Of a stretch of 64,000 nt of DNA, positions 8,441-18,640 are shown piece by piece. Position numbers and translations under genes: made by a program. A model generated the notes under the pieces. That model did no database searches, was not told the DNA's origin, and saw only the letters and a program-made list of their open reading frames with translations. The stretch is from Methylophaga sp. (GTDB lineage: Bacteria; Pseudomonadota; Gammaproteobacteria; Nitrosococcales; Methylophagaceae). Position 1 is the stretch's first letter; each line of letters opens with the position of its first letter. Location of the stretch: positions 292,403-356,402 of the forward strand of contig PAJP01000005.1 of NCBI GenBank assembly GCA_002706095.1, in the 5' to 3' direction.

Positions 8441-10699
8441 TCATTCTGCTTCGAAGCCACGAATACTGCGTTCTAGTAAGCTATCAGATTTTTGACCGAA
8501 ACTACCTAAGCCTTTTAATTCTATTTGTAGGTAAATCGCTGTATTGCGCTCTTGATCGGAAACATCGTTCACATAATCACGCATAACTAGGCGTGTTGCC
8601 CAGCAGCAACTGTCATATTGTAAGCCAGCAATTTTTTCCAACGTTTCACCTTGATCGATAGCATGATACCAACGACCAAAGAATTTCCAACGTTCTGATA
8701 ATGGAATCTGCGTGGAAATATCAATTTGTTCCAATGACTCTTCGATACCATTATTCGGTGTTGGGTCATCACGACGGTAACGATGAGAAATATTGAAAAT
8801 ACCACCACTATCGTTTTTATAACGTAATCCTACTGATGACATATTCGACTTCAAGCCGCTTGGGTCCCATTGAAACTCACTATTAAATGACCACTCATCG
8901 CCAATGTAGGCCACAGCCTCTGCCACCATATCTGAGGTAGAATCTCGTTCAGCTATTGTGCCATCTAACATGACACGCTGGTCAGTGAAATATCGAATCT
9001 GACCAACCGTTAATCTCAAGTTCTCTTTACCTGACTCTTCATCAATAATTCGACTGGTGACAGCCAGAGTTAACTGATTGGCATCACCAATTCTATCTCG
9101 ACCAATAAAACGGTTGTGGGAAAATAGGCGTAGTGAGTTGAACGTGGTCAAACTAGTATCAAAGTCGGGAATATCAGTTTGATCCCGCTCAGGTACATAC
9201 AAATAAAATGCCCGAGGTTCCAGTGTTTGGATGTAATTATCACCCCACGCTGTCATTTCACGGTCAAAAAACAAGCCTGTATCAAAGCTGGCTATAGGTA
9301 AAGTCCTTGTCGCACTATCATCGTAGGTATTGGTATTGTCGTTTTTCAAACTGTATTGGGTATGGTTTAAGGCTAACCTTGGCGTAGCAAAGAATGCGGC
9401 CGTACCCATAGGCATGCTGATTGCTGGTTCGATGTTAATGCGTTGACCATCCACTTTTTCGTTGTGATCAAATTCAACGTATTCACTGTCTAATTCATAT
9501 GTCAGACCTAATGCCTGATCGGGTAAATAACCTTTCAAAACCAGCTGTGGTAAGCGTTTGTACTGCTCTTCCACATCATCTCCTAAGGTCTGGTAACCCT
9601 GCGCTCTGGCGGTAAAGCTCCATGTATCACCGCTATAGCCTGTTTCCACATTTCTATTTAAATAAGTGCGACTGGAGAGGCTCAGCCCTGATCCAAAGTC
9701 TTCAAAATATTCGTCATCAGAGACATAGTTGTAATCAACGATTGCTCGCCAACGGTTATCGAAATAACTTCTGTGCTGCCATGAAAATAGTTTTCTATCT
9801 TCCTGGTAGTGCGGGTTGATATCTTCACCGTTGGTTTGCAAATCATCTGAATTCAGATAGGTTGCTTCAACTTCACCCTCTCCTGACTCAAATAAGTATC
9901 GGAACTGTCCACCCAGCATCAAGCCTCGATCCGACATATAACGTGGTGTCAGCGTGGCATCCATATTCGGTGCTATATTCCAGTAATATGGTGTAAGAAC
10001 ATCAAAGCCGGTTTTATCACTACTACCAACAGAAGGAATCAAAAAGCCTGATTTTCGTTGATCATTTAAAGGAAAGTTGATGTAAGGGGTATAAAAAACA
10101 GGCCATCCGCCCATCCTGACCACAACATTTTTTGCTTCACCCACAGCCGTTTCATGATCTAAATGGACTGTATCCGCTTTCAATTGCCAAGCATCACTGC
10201 CTTCAGGACATGTTGTATAAGTGGCATCATCAAGATCTGTGGTTTTCTGACCTTTTCTTAAGATATGTGCTGCTTCACCTCGAGCATGCATTTGACGGAT
10301 ATGGTATTGCGCACTCAGCATCTGCCCTTGATCATTTGCCACAGACCACTCGGCCTGCTCGGACTCAATCACCATTTCACTATCACGAACACTGACATTG
10401 CCACTCGCTCTTACATCGCCACTGTTGCGGTTGTAGGTCGCTCTTTCAGCACTCATTAATTGGTTATCACGAAGAATATCAACGTTACCAGAAAATACAG
10501 AGGTGCCATTCTGTAACAGTTGTACTCTGTTAGCTTTTACGTCGACGGGCGATTCATTCTCGGAAGCTGTTTCTGTAGGAATGGGTAAAAATTGATCTTC
10601 ATAACCAAAGTGACAAGTTAACCCTTGCTCTTGTTGCGCAGATGCGACGCCAGCTGATAAGGATAGTAACAAGGTTGATAATAGCTTCTTTTTGCGCAT
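8441..10699 (-). CDS. lptD: LPS-assembly outer-membrane protein LptD
   Basis: The outer-membrane beta-barrel that, with LptE, inserts lipopolysaccharide in the outer leaflet. The ATG at 10699 is preferred over a TTG at 10711 and an ATG at 10705, because a GAGG box lies 6 nt upstream and it gives a clean signal peptide (MRKKKLLSTLLLSLSAGVASA). This makes 752 residues. An LptA/OstA-type periplasmic jellyroll (about 40-190) precedes the barrel. All four functional cysteine positions appear kept: one near the N-terminus (LTCHFG), one in TTCPEG and an adjacent pair in DSCCW near the C-terminus. These form the non-consecutive disulphides required for LPS export in E. coli. It is first gene of the surA-pdxA-ksgA operon. 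Confidence 0.96.
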   Translation of the reverse strand: MRKKKLLSTLLLSLSAGVASAQQEQGLTCHFGYEDQFLPIPTETASENESPVDVKANRVQLLQNGTSVFSGNVDILRDNQLMSAERATYNRNSGDVRASGNVSVRDSEMVIESEQAEWSVANDQGQMLSAQYHIRQMHARGEAAHILRKGQKTTDLDDATYTTCPEGSDAWQLKADTVHLDHETAVGEAKNVVVRMGGWPVFYTPYINFPLNDQRKSGFLIPSVGSSDKTGFDVLTPYYWNIAPNMDATLTPRYMSDRGLMLGGQFRYLFESGEGEVEATYLNSDDLQTNGEDINPHYQEDRKLFSWQHRSYFDNRWRAIVDYNYVSDDEYFEDFGSGLSLSSRTYLNRNVETGYSGDTWSFTARAQGYQTLGDDVEEQYKRLPQLVLKGYLPDQALGLTYELDSEYVEFDHNEKVDGQRINIEPAISMPMGTAAFFATPRLALNHTQYSLKNDNTNTYDDSATRTLPIASFDTGLFFDREMTAWGDNYIQTLEPRAFYLYVPERDQTDIPDFDTSLTTFNSLRLFSHNRFIGRDRIGDANQLTLAVTSRIIDEESGKENLRLTVGQIRYFTDQRVMLDGTIAERDSTSDMVAEAVAYIGDEWSFNSEFQWDPSGLKSNMSSVGLRYKNDSGGIFNISHRYRRDDPTPNNGIEESLEQIDISTQIPLSERWKFFGRWYHAIDQGETLEKIAGLQYDSCCWATRLVMRDYVNDVSDQERNTAIYLQIELKGLGSFGQKSDSLLERSIRGFEAE

Positions 10700-10711
10700 G
10701 TTCATCCTCAA

Positions 10712-10941
10712 GCTGCAGCTTTAGCCATGATCGACATCCTGACCTAGTGATAAATAACCCACAATTTATCGCATATTAATGATGAATCGGCAAATTGTAG
10801 CGTGATATGGATTAAGCAAAAGTGACTTTATCTAAACAAGCTCAAGTACTTAGTCTAATACTGAGCTTATTGCCTTAAACCCGGTTCATGATAGATTCCG
10901 TTTATATCGCAGTGAGATTGAAATTAATTTGTCATGAAATG
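10712..10941. other. Divergent control region between lptD and the tRNA cluster
   Basis: AT-rich, with no open frame of note. An inverted repeat AAGCTCA/TGAGCTT (10838-10844 and 10862-10868, 17-nt spacer) is the only structure seen. The lptD promoter must lie here but no confident -35/-10 pair was picked. Confidence 0.4.
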
Positions 10942-10970
10942 TTGACAGCATCCAACTCAGTCCCTATGAT
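10942..10970 (+). promoter_or_regulatory. Strong sigma-70 promoter for the tRNA-Ala/tRNA-Glu cluster
   Basis: TTGACA (10942-10947), a 17-nt spacer and TATGAT (10965-10970), 14 nt before tRNA-Ala. The following GCGC resembles the GC-rich discriminator of stringently controlled stable-RNA promoters. Confidence 0.85.
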
Positions 10971-10984
10971 ATGCGCTTCCTTTC

Positions 10985-11060
<76 letters not shown>

Positions 11061-11083
11061 AAAACCGAAAGAAAAAGTTTTAG

Positions 11084-11159
11084 GTCCCCTTCGTCTAGAG
11101 GCCTAGGACACCGCCCTTTCACGGCGGTAACAGGGGTTCGAACCCCCTAGGGGACGCCA
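11084..11159 (+). tRNA. tRNA-Glu (TTC), copy 1
   Basis: 76 nt with encoded CCA. The acceptor stem is GTCCCCT/AGGGGAC, the anticodon loop is CTTTCAC (anticodon TTC), and the T-arm is AGGGGTTCGAACCCCCT. It is identical in sequence to the copy at 11230-11305. Confidence 0.97.
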
Positions 11160-11165
11160 ATATCA

Positions 11166-11197
11166 AAACGGGTTTGCAATAAACCCGTTTTTATTTT
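11166..11197 (+). terminator. Terminator between the two tRNA-Glu genes
   Basis: AAACGGGTTT (11166-11175) pairs perfectly with AAACCCGTTT (11181-11190) and is followed by a T-rich tail. It lies 6 nt after the first tRNA-Glu and 32 nt before the second. Confidence 0.9.
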
Positions 11198-11229
11198 TAA
11201 GAAGTAGAAAAAAGTTTTAAAGTTACTGG

Positions 11230-11305
11230 GTCCCCTTCGTCTAGAGGCCTAGGACACCGCCCTTTCACGGCGGTAACAGGGGTTCGAACCCCCTAGGGGA
11301 CGCCA
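11230..11305 (+). tRNA. tRNA-Glu (TTC), copy 2
   Basis: Identical over all 76 nt to the first copy. A short stretch before it (GAAAAAAGTTTTA) repeats the flank of copy 1, so the unit looks like a tandem duplication. It is followed by a hairpin AATCTGTC/GACAGATT (11311-11333) that may mark the transcript end. Confidence 0.97.
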
Positions 11306-11394
11306 TCTTTAATCTGTCAATTCATGACAGATTCTTCTGGCATTATTTCATTCATTTTTATCAACAAGCTATTTTCCACTATCTCATCAACAGC

Positions 11395-12459
11395 CTATTT
11401 CACTCGCTTGTTCATCCACCATGCTAAACCGGCAAATAATAATGTTGGAAACGATGCGGCCAACCAAGGCAATAACCCAAAAACCAAACCGATATGCTGA
11501 AAACTTTGATTAAACAGGTAAAAACCTAAGCCAATCAAAACGCCAGCCAGGATTCTGCCGCCAATGGGTGATGAGCGTAATGGTCCAAAGATAAATGGCA
11601 CAGCCAACAAGACCATAACTGCCGTACTGAGCGGCATCATTACTTTACTCCAGAAAGCCAATTCGTACTGAGCGACTGACTGATGGTTTGTCTCAAGGAA
11701 AGAGATATAATCCAATAAATTCCATACCGCCAAAAACTCAGGCGGCACCACCACCACATTTAACATGCCTGGATTCAATTGTGACTTCCAACGAGCATGT
11801 GTAGTTGAACTGACTTTTACACCATTCTCATCAATAGTACTTTGCACGACATCGTTTAATATCCACCCATCATCTTCGTACTTGGCACTACTGGCTTTAG
11901 TCAGTGCCCGTAATCTATTGGCCCCGTCAAACTCATAAATGGCAATATTGGTAAATGTTCCATCACTATTAATACGTTCTATATGATTAAAATGATTACC
12001 ATCTCTTGTCCAGAAGCCATGCTCAGAACGCGTACCGACGGTGCCAGTCTGTGCCACAGACTGTAATTCTCTGGCATGTTCTTCTGTTACTGGTCTGATG
12101 ACCTCACCAACGACAATCGCTATTAATACGAGAATAGCCGCTACGATCATCACAGACTTATTGATATCTTTGATTGATATACCCGCAGCTCGCATAGCCA
12201 CCAGTTCACTCTGACTTGCCAAATTCCCTAAGCCAATCACACTACCCAATAACGCAACCACAGGTAGTAATTCATAGATACGTTTTGGCATGGTTAAGGC
12301 TAGATAGCTGAGAATATCGAGAAGTTGATATTGTCCTTTGCCAAGATCGTCTAGCTCAGTCACAAAATCCATAAAGGTATAAAGCCCAAGAAGCACCAAT
12401 AACACAACAAAAGTGCTGGACAGAATATGAGATGCGATATATCTGGAAAGAATTTTCAT
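11395..12459 (-). CDS. lptG: LPS export ABC transporter permease LptG
   Basis: An inner-membrane half-permease that, with LptF and the LptB ATPase, extracts LPS from the inner membrane. It has 354 residues with six membrane segments, three before and three after a periplasmic jellyroll domain (about residues 125-265). The C-terminal half carries the family-typical PFIFGPLRSSPIGGRI stretch. Its ATG overlaps the lptF stop codon (TAATG), so translation is coupled. Confidence 0.96.
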   Translation of the reverse strand: MKILSRYIASHILSSTFVVLLVLLGLYTFMDFVTELDDLGKGQYQLLDILSYLALTMPKRIYELLPVVALLGSVIGLGNLASQSELVAMRAAGISIKDINKSVMIVAAILVLIAIVVGEVIRPVTEEHARELQSVAQTGTVGTRSEHGFWTRDGNHFNHIERINSDGTFTNIAIYEFDGANRLRALTKASSAKYEDDGWILNDVVQSTIDENGVKVSSTTHARWKSQLNPGMLNVVVVPPEFLAVWNLLDYISFLETNHQSVAQYELAFWSKVMMPLSTAVMVLLAVPFIFGPLRSSPIGGRILAGVLIGLGFYLFNQSFQHIGLVFGLLPWLAASFPTLLFAGLAWWMNKRVK

Positions 12460-13589
12460 TATTGCTGACGTCTTCGTTTTTGTTGTGTGAGCAGTCGTTG
12501 GATTTTTTGTCTATACATCAAAAACAGCATGATCATCGCCATTAGTAGGTGAACCCAAACCATTCCGACACCGACACTAATACTGCCTTTTTCAATCCAT
12601 GCCTGATTCACGCCAAGCAAATTGCTATAGATAATGTAAAGCAAAACGGCGGGAACAAAGCCCGCATAACGACCCTGTCTGGGGCCGGCATTAGATAATG
12701 GAATAGCTGATATACACAACACAAGCGTCATGATGGCAGCAGAAATTCGCCATTGAATTTCAGCAATATCTTCCAAACCGCCGCGTTGCCATAACACACT
12801 GGTCGGGAGCGCTTTATGGCGTTCTCTGACTTGTCCATCATCGCCTTTTTCTACCAACAAACTGTGTGACTCAAATTCTGCAATTGTGAAATCTTGTTGG
12901 CCTGCTTTTCCTTCGTAGCGATAACCGTCATTCAGTACCAGAAATTTATCGCCGGTATCGACATCCACTTCAAAATGGCCTGTATCAGAACGAAAAATCA
13001 GCGGCTTGTTCTTGCGGTGAATTTCGATAAATACGTTTTCCATTAACTGTTTATCGCTACTAAGTTTTTCAGAATAAAATGTCCAGTCGCCATTTCGACT
13101 TTCTTTAAAACTACCCGCAACCAACCCAGTCGTATTCGCAGACATTTTAGCTTTTTGCTCAAGTTCGTAGCGTTCAGCCAAGACACTAGGCACAATAGTT
13201 AGCGACAGATACGCGACTATGCCTGCCACAACACCGGAAAATATCAACACATTTCTAATGATTCGTTTACGCGAAATGCCACAGGCGGCCATCACTGTCA
13301 GCTCATTATCGGAACTCATTCTCCCGAGTGTGAGCATCACTCCCAGAAATGCTGCTATGGGTAGCAAGATAGACAGAGCGCCAAGCGAACTGAAACCGAG
13401 CAGACTAAAAATAACATCGGCAGGCATATTGCCGACGGCTGCCTCAGCCAGGTAGCGCGCAAATCGTGTAGAGATATAAATTAACCAAAGAACTCCTGTA
13501 ATTGCCATCAGGTTAATCACAAATTCCTTGAGCATGTAGCGGTCTATGACCCATAGCCAGGAAAAAATCTGTTGTGGAACGTTGCGCAT
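12459..13589 (-). CDS. lptF: LPS export ABC transporter permease LptF
   Basis: The partner of LptG in the LptB2FG extractor. It has 376 residues with the same layout: three membrane helices, a periplasmic beta-jellyroll (about 130-280) and three more helices. The N-terminal region WVIDRYMLKEF is typical of the YjgP/YjgQ family. It is divergent from pepA with about 90 bp between starts, the arrangement found in most gammaproteobacteria. Confidence 0.96.
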   Translation of the reverse strand: MRNVPQQIFSWLWVIDRYMLKEFVINLMAITGVLWLIYISTRFARYLAEAAVGNMPADVIFSLLGFSSLGALSILLPIAAFLGVMLTLGRMSSDNELTVMAACGISRKRIIRNVLIFSGVVAGIVAYLSLTIVPSVLAERYELEQKAKMSANTTGLVAGSFKESRNGDWTFYSEKLSSDKQLMENVFIEIHRKNKPLIFRSDTGHFEVDVDTGDKFLVLNDGYRYEGKAGQQDFTIAEFESHSLLVEKGDDGQVRERHKALPTSVLWQRGGLEDIAEIQWRISAAIMTLVLCISAIPLSNAGPRQGRYAGFVPAVLLYIIYSNLLGVNQAWIEKGSISVGVGMVWVHLLMAMIMLFLMYRQKIQRLLTQQKRRRQQ

Positions 13590-13679
13590 GAATTAAGAGT
13601 CTTGGTTAGAATAGATTGGTATTATCTGACACACTAAAATAACGAAGTCTAAACCAAATTGTCCTTACAGGAGAAATCC

Positions 13680-15170
13680 ATGCAGTATTTTGTCACTAGT
13701 GATGCCCTTGCATCTCAGCAAACCGATTGTATTGCCGTTGGTATATACAACGAGGGTGAACTCAGCCCTTCCGCCCAACAACTTGATAAAGCTTCACAAG
13801 GCCAAATCAAGCGTATCGTTGATAATGGTGACTTCAGCGGAAAACCAGGACAAATCTTATTCCTTCACAATCTAGCTGAGATAAACAGCCCTCGAGTATT
13901 ACTAGTCGGCTTCGGCAAAAAAACAAAAACAACAGAAAATGATTTTAACACCGCCACATCTGCAGCGATTGTAGCGCTGAATGAAAGTGGTGCTGAGAAA
14001 GCCGTCTGTAGTTTTACTGATATCGAAGTGAACGATCGCAGTACTGCATGGAAAGCTCGTCAAATTGCCTGCAATGCAGAAACAGCATTGTATAAATATT
14101 CACAAACGAAATCTGAAACGAAAGCGGTCGAAAAACCGCTGCTAGCCTGCACTATTTCTGTTGAACAAGATGCTGCTGACATTCAAAAAGCAGCTGAACA
14201 AGGTGCAGCCATCGGCGCAGGGATGAATCTGGCTCGTGAACTTGGGAATCTTCCAGGCAACGTATGTACCCCAACTTACCTGGCAGAACAAGCTGTTGCT
14301 TTGGGAGAAAAATATGCTTCGATCAATACCACCGTATTAGAAGAAGCAGATATGGAAGCGCTAGGCATGGGCTCTCTACTCTCCGTATCGCGCGGCAGCC
14401 GCCAGCCTGCCAAATTAATCACCATGGAATACAAAGGCACGGGCGACAGCAAGCCAGTCGTATTAGTGGGTAAAGGACTCACCTTTGATGCCGGTGGTAT
14501 TTCACTCAAACCATCTCAAGGCATGGATGAGATGAAATATGATATGTGTGGCTCAGCGAGCGTGCTTGGCACGCTGCAAGCAGTGGCAGAATTAAATCTG
14601 CCGATCAACGTGGTGGGTGTGGTGCCAAGTTCTGAAAACATGCCTGATGGTGATGCCAACAAACCAGGTGATATCGTCACTAGCATGGCCGGTAAAACCA
14701 TCGAGATTCTTAATACTGATGCTGAAGGCCGCTTAATCTTGTGTGACGCACTCACCTACAGCGAGCGCTTCGATCCTGAAATCGTCATTGATATTGCCAC
14801 ACTGACTGGCGCTATCATTGTGGCTTTGGGCAGTACAACGACAGGTTTAATGGCTAATAATCAACAACTGGCTGATGACTTGTTAAAAGCCGGTAATGAT
14901 AGTTTTGATCGTGCATGGCAATTGCCTTTGTGGGATGACTATCAACCCTTGCTGGACAGCAATTTTGCCGACATCGCCAATGTCGGTGGTAAAGAAGCTG
15001 GTAGTGTGACAGCGGCCTGTTTCCTTTCTCGGTTTACAGAGAAATTTACCTGGGCGCATCTTGATATTGCGGGTACGGCGTGGAATAGCGGAAAAAACAA
15101 AGGCGCTACTGGTCGTCCCGTGCCGATGTTAGTTCAATATCTGCTAAATCGTATCGAGTCCAATCAGTAA
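13680..15170 (+). CDS. pepA: Leucyl aminopeptidase (cytosol aminopeptidase, M17)
   Basis: A hexameric two-metal aminopeptidase; in E. coli PepA also acts as a DNA-binding accessory factor. The ATG at 13680 is chosen (496 residues) because AGGAG lies 7 nt upstream; an in-frame TTG at 13659 would put that box inside the gene. The N-terminal macro-like domain is followed by the catalytic domain with the metal-binding segments GKGLTFDAGGISLKPS and NTDAEGRL. It heads pepA-holC-valS; holC begins 3 nt after its stop. Confidence 0.97.
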   Translation: MQYFVTSDALASQQTDCIAVGIYNEGELSPSAQQLDKASQGQIKRIVDNGDFSGKPGQILFLHNLAEINSPRVLLVGFGKKTKTTENDFNTATSAAIVALNESGAEKAVCSFTDIEVNDRSTAWKARQIACNAETALYKYSQTKSETKAVEKPLLACTISVEQDAADIQKAAEQGAAIGAGMNLARELGNLPGNVCTPTYLAEQAVALGEKYASINTTVLEEADMEALGMGSLLSVSRGSRQPAKLITMEYKGTGDSKPVVLVGKGLTFDAGGISLKPSQGMDEMKYDMCGSASVLGTLQAVAELNLPINVVGVVPSSENMPDGDANKPGDIVTSMAGKTIEILNTDAEGRLILCDALTYSERFDPEIVIDIATLTGAIIVALGSTTTGLMANNQQLADDLLKAGNDSFDRAWQLPLWDDYQPLLDSNFADIANVGGKEAGSVTAACFLSRFTEKFTWAHLDIAGTAWNSGKNKGATGRPVPMLVQYLLNRIESNQ

Positions 15171-15172
15171 CC

Positions 15173-15598
15173 ATGACTCGAATCAGCTTCTATATTCTTA
15201 AATCAAGCGAGCTAGACAAGCGGCAGGCATTTGCCTGCCGTCTTGCTGAAAAGGCCTATCATCAAGGTCATCAAATCTATATCCACACCGCATCTGAACA
15301 GGAAGGTCAGTCAATGGACACGGCCCTCTGGGGAATTCGACCAGATAGTTTTGTCCCTCATGAAGTGACCGATCAATCCGATAATCAAAGCCCGGTTCTC
15401 ATCGGCTATCAGGACAAAAAGCCTCCAAGACTAATGGATGTGATGATTAACCTGACAGATGAACAACCTCTATTTTTTAGTCAGTTTGAGCGTGTGGCAG
15501 AAATTATTGACGATAATGAATCCAGCAAACAGGCTGGTCGTCAACGGTTTCAGTTTTACAAACAACGTGGCTATGAAATCGAAACTTTCCACGTATAA
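15173..15598 (+). CDS. holC: DNA polymerase III chi subunit
   Basis: A clamp-loader accessory that bridges the psi subunit and single-strand-binding protein at the replication fork. It has 141 residues (147 in E. coli). The start MTRISFYILKSSE and the segment WGIRPDSFVPHE are characteristic of the chi family. It lies directly after pepA with 2 nt between stop and start, so it is surely cotranscribed. Confidence 0.93.
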   Translation: MTRISFYILKSSELDKRQAFACRLAEKAYHQGHQIYIHTASEQEGQSMDTALWGIRPDSFVPHEVTDQSDNQSPVLIGYQDKKPPRLMDVMINLTDEQPLFFSQFERVAEIIDDNESSKQAGRQRFQFYKQRGYEIETFHV

Positions 15599-15642
15599 AC
15601 CACGCCACTACCGCTAGAAAAACTCAAAACCAACATTCCCCC

Positions 15643-15671
15643 TGAACAGATGTTCTCACAGCAGGTATAAT
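15643..15671 (+). promoter_or_regulatory. Sigma-70 promoter for valS
   Basis: TGAACA (15643-15648), a 17-nt spacer and a consensus TATAAT (15666-15671). The predicted transcript starts near 15678, about 68 nt before the valS ATG, so valS need not depend on the pepA-holC transcript. Confidence 0.7.
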
Positions 15672-15672
15672 G

Positions 15673-15713
15673 CGTCGTTTATTTTGTATCGTATACAAAC
15701 GACGTTTGTATAC
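15673..15713 (+). promoter_or_regulatory. Perfect palindrome and competing stem in the valS leader
   Basis: GTATACAAACG (15691-15701), one base, then CGTTTGTATAC (15703-15713) form a perfect 11+1+11 palindrome just downstream of the promoter. Its centre also belongs to another stem, CGTCGTTT (15673-15680) with AAACGACG (15697-15704). The two pairings exclude each other. It could be a protein operator or an RNA switch. Confidence 0.6.
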
Positions 15714-15745
15714 TCCGTACACCGACCAGACAGACAAGACATCAC

Positions 15746-18568
15746 ATGGAAAAAACATACACCCCTGACGCAATTGAGCAACGCTGGTACCAGAAATGGG
15801 AACAGGCTGGCGAGTTTAAGCCGACAGGTGAAGGTTCACCCTACGCCATTATGCTACCCCCACCCAATGTGACCGGTAGCCTGCATATGGGCCATGGTTT
15901 TAATAACACCATCATGGATACCTTGACTCGTTATCATCGAATGAAAGGTGACAATACCTTATGGCAACCCGGAACCGATCATGCCGGTATTGCCACGCAG
16001 ATGGTGGTAGAGCGCCAACTTAACGCTGAAGGAAAAACACGTCACGATCTTGGTCGTGATGACTTCACCAAACGTATCTGGGAATGGAAAGAAGAATCCG
16101 GCGGTAACATCACGCGTCAATTACGTCGTCTTGGTTCCTCACTGGATTGGTCCCGTAATCGTTTCACCATGGATGACGATTTGTCTGAAGCGGTGAAACA
16201 CGTCTTCGTGAAATTATACAAAGAAGGCCTGATCTATCGTGGAAAACGATTGGTTAACTGGGATCCCAAACTCCACACCGCCATCTCTGATCTGGAAGTA
16301 GAAAACCGCGAACAAAAAGGTCATATGTGGCATCTGCGCTACCCGCTTGCTGATGGATTGACCACCAGTGAAGGCAAGGACTACATCGTTGTCGCCACTA
16401 CCCGTCCAGAAACCATGCTGGGTGATACAGGTGTCGCTGTGAATCCTGAAGATCCACGTTACAAGGATCTGATTGGCAAAGAGATTCTATTGCCGTTAGT
16501 TAATCGACGCATTCCGATTGTGGGTGATGAACATGCCGATATGGAAAAAGGCACGGGCGCGGTAAAAGTAACACCAGCCCATGATTTCAATGACTATGAA
16601 GTTGGCAAGCGTTGTGGTCTGCCCATGATCAATATCTTCACACTCAACGCTGATGTACGTGATGTTCCACAAATATTCCACACCGATGGCAGTGCCAATA
16701 CTGACATTGAAGCCAGTATTCCGGAAGCCTATCGTGGATTAGAGCGCTTTGCCGCACGTAAAGCGATTGTCGCCGACTTTGATACAGCAGGTCTGCTGGA
16801 AGAAATCAAAGATCATGATCTGACGGTACCTTATGGAGATCGTGGTGGCGTCGTCATTGAACCGATGCTGACAGATCAATGGTATGTCGATGCAAAAACA
16901 CTGGCCAAACCAGCTATTGAAGCAGTCGAAACAGGCAAAGTGAAGTTTGTACCTAAGTCTTATGAAAACATGTATTTCAGCTGGATGCGTGATATCCAGG
17001 ACTGGTGTATCTCGCGCCAACTCTGGTGGGGTCACCGCATTCCTGCCTGGTACGATCAGCAAGGCAATGTTTATGTAGGTCATGATGAAGAGGCTGTTCG
17101 AGCTGAGAATAACCTCGCTGCAGACATTCAACTAACTCAGGATGAAGACGTACTTGATACCTGGTTCTCCTCAGCACTTTGGCCCTTCTCAACTCTGGGT
17201 TGGCCTAAAGAGGATGAGGCAGTAAAAACCTGGTATCCGGGTAATGTGTTGGTTACCGGTTTTGACATCATATTCTTCTGGGTAGCCAGAATGATGATGA
17301 TGGGCATTCATTTCATGGATGATGTGCCGTTCAAAGAAGTATACATTCACGGTCTGGTTCGTGATTCGCACGGCCATAAAATGTCAAAATCCAAAGGTAA
17401 TGTGCTAGATCCTATCGATATCATCGACGGTATTGATTTAGAAACATTGGTACAAAAACGTACCTCGGGCATGATGCAGCCACAACTGGCTGAAAAAATT
17501 GAAAAAGCGACACGCAAAGAATTCCCGGATGGCATCGAGCCCCATGGTACAGACGCACTGCGCTTTACCTTTGCTTCGCTCGCTTCTACCGGCCGTGATA
17601 TCAACTTTGATATGAATCGTATCGCTGGCTACCGTAATTTCTGTAATAAATTATGGAATGCGGCGCGTTATGTTTTGATGAACACCGAAGGACAAGATAC
17701 CGGTGTTGACAATGATGAAGTGGAACTCAGTCTGGCGGATCGCTGGATTATTTCGCAATTGCAAATCGCTGAAAAAGAAGTCGGTGCAGCGATTGGAGCT
17801 TATCGATTTGATCACGCTGCTCAAGGTATTTATGAATTTATCTGGAATAACTACTGTGACTGGTACTTAGAGCTATCCAAGCCGGTATTAAATAGCGAAT
17901 CCGCTTCTGATGCAGCCAAACGTGGTACACGTCGTACACTGGTACGCGTGCTGGAAGCCACATTAAGAATGGCACATCCTTTCATGCCGTTTATTACAGA
18001 AGAAATCTGGCAGACCATTGCCCCGCTCGCTGGAGTATACGGTGAGACTATTATGCGTCAGCCTTATCCTTTAGCCGATGAGAATAAGGTTGATCATACG
18101 GCGGTCACCGAGATGGAATGGGTCATGCAGTTTATTACAGGCATACGTTCTATTCGCTCGCAAATGAATATTGCACCGAAGAAAACATTGCCGGTCTTGC
18201 TCAAAGATGCTTCTGAATCAGATAGAGCCATTCTGAGCAGTAATCAGCAGTTCCTGAGCCGTCTGGCGAACCTTGAATCAATTGAAATTCTGGAAGGCGC
18301 TGCACCTGCAGCTGCAACAGCATTAGTGGGTAAAATGGAAATTCTGATTCCGCTGGAAGGTTTGATTGATAAAGAGGCTGAAATCAACCGCCTGAATAAA
18401 GAAATGGCGAAGCTGGATAAAGTCATCAAACAATCTTCAGGCAAGCTGTCGAATGAAAATTACGTCGCCAAAGCACCTGCTGAGGTCGTGGCAAAAGAAA
18501 AAGAGAAATTAGCAGAGCTCAAACAATCCTATGCCTTACTTGAACAACAACTTAAGGCTCTGAGCTAA
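15746..18568 (+). CDS. valS: Valyl-tRNA synthetase
   Basis: Charges tRNA-Val and edits misactivated threonine. The 940 residues are a normal size. The class I signatures are [15 protein letters not shown] (HIGH motif, about residues 34-48) and KMSKSKGN (about 545-552). Between them lies the CP1 editing domain with [12 protein letters not shown]. The C-terminal anticodon-binding helices end in the coiled-coil arm typical of ValRS (about 870-940, rich in Lys and Glu). It is third in the pepA-holC-valS order but has a promoter of its own. Confidence 0.98.
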   Translation: MEKTYTPDAIEQRWYQKWEQAGEFKPTGEGSPYAIMLPPPNVTGSLHMGHGFNNTIMDTLTRYHRMKGDNTLWQPGTDHAGIATQMVVERQLNAEGKTRHDLGRDDFTKRIWEWKEESGGNITRQLRRLGSSLDWSRNRFTMDDDLSEAVKHVFVKLYKEGLIYRGKRLVNWDPKLHTAISDLEVENREQKGHMWHLRYPLADGLTTSEGKDYIVVATTRPETMLGDTGVAVNPEDPRYKDLIGKEILLPLVNRRIPIVGDEHADMEKGTGAVKVTPAHDFNDYEVGKRCGLPMINIFTLNADVRDVPQIFHTDGSANTDIEASIPEAYRGLERFAARKAIVADFDTAGLLEEIKDHDLTVPYGDRGGVVIEPMLTDQWYVDAKTLAKPAIEAVETGKVKFVPKSYENMYFSWMRDIQDWCISRQLWWGHRIPAWYDQQGNVYVGHDEEAVRAENNLAADIQLTQDEDVLDTWFSSALWPFSTLGWPKEDEAVKTWYPGNVLVTGFDIIFFWVARMMMMGIHFMDDVPFKEVYIHGLVRDSHGHKMSKSKGNVLDPIDIIDGIDLETLVQKRTSGMMQPQLAEKIEKATRKEFPDGIEPHGTDALRFTFASLASTGRDINFDMNRIAGYRNFCNKLWNAARYVLMNTEGQDTGVDNDEVELSLADRWIISQLQIAEKEVGAAIGAYRFDHAAQGIYEFIWNNYCDWYLELSKPVLNSESASDAAKRGTRRTLVRVLEATLRMAHPFMPFITEEIWQTIAPLAGVYGETIMRQPYPLADENKVDHTAVTEMEWVMQFITGIRSIRSQMNIAPKKTLPVLLKDASESDRAILSSNQQFLSRLANLESIEILEGAAPAAATALVGKMEILIPLEGLIDKEAEINRLNKEMAKLDKVIKQSSGKLSNENYVAKAPAEVVAKEKEKLAELKQSYALLEQQLKALS

Positions 18569-18588
18569 CCCACTCTCTGATTGTGAGC

Positions 18589-18622
18589 AAAAAAAAGCCG
18601 CTGATGAACAGCGGCTTTTTTT
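18589..18622. terminator. Bidirectional terminator between valS and the PepSY gene
   Basis: AAAAAAAAGCCGCTG (18589-18603), loop ATGAA, then CAGCGGCTTTTTTT (18609-18622): a symmetrical GC hairpin with A/T tracts on both sides, between convergent genes. Confidence 0.93.
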
Positions 18623-18640
18623 ATTTCAGAATAAACTAAC

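Noticed and set aside
16739..17131. 130-codon frame on the minus strand
   Set aside because: It lies wholly within valS, without ribosome-binding site or family resemblance; valS motifs are intact.
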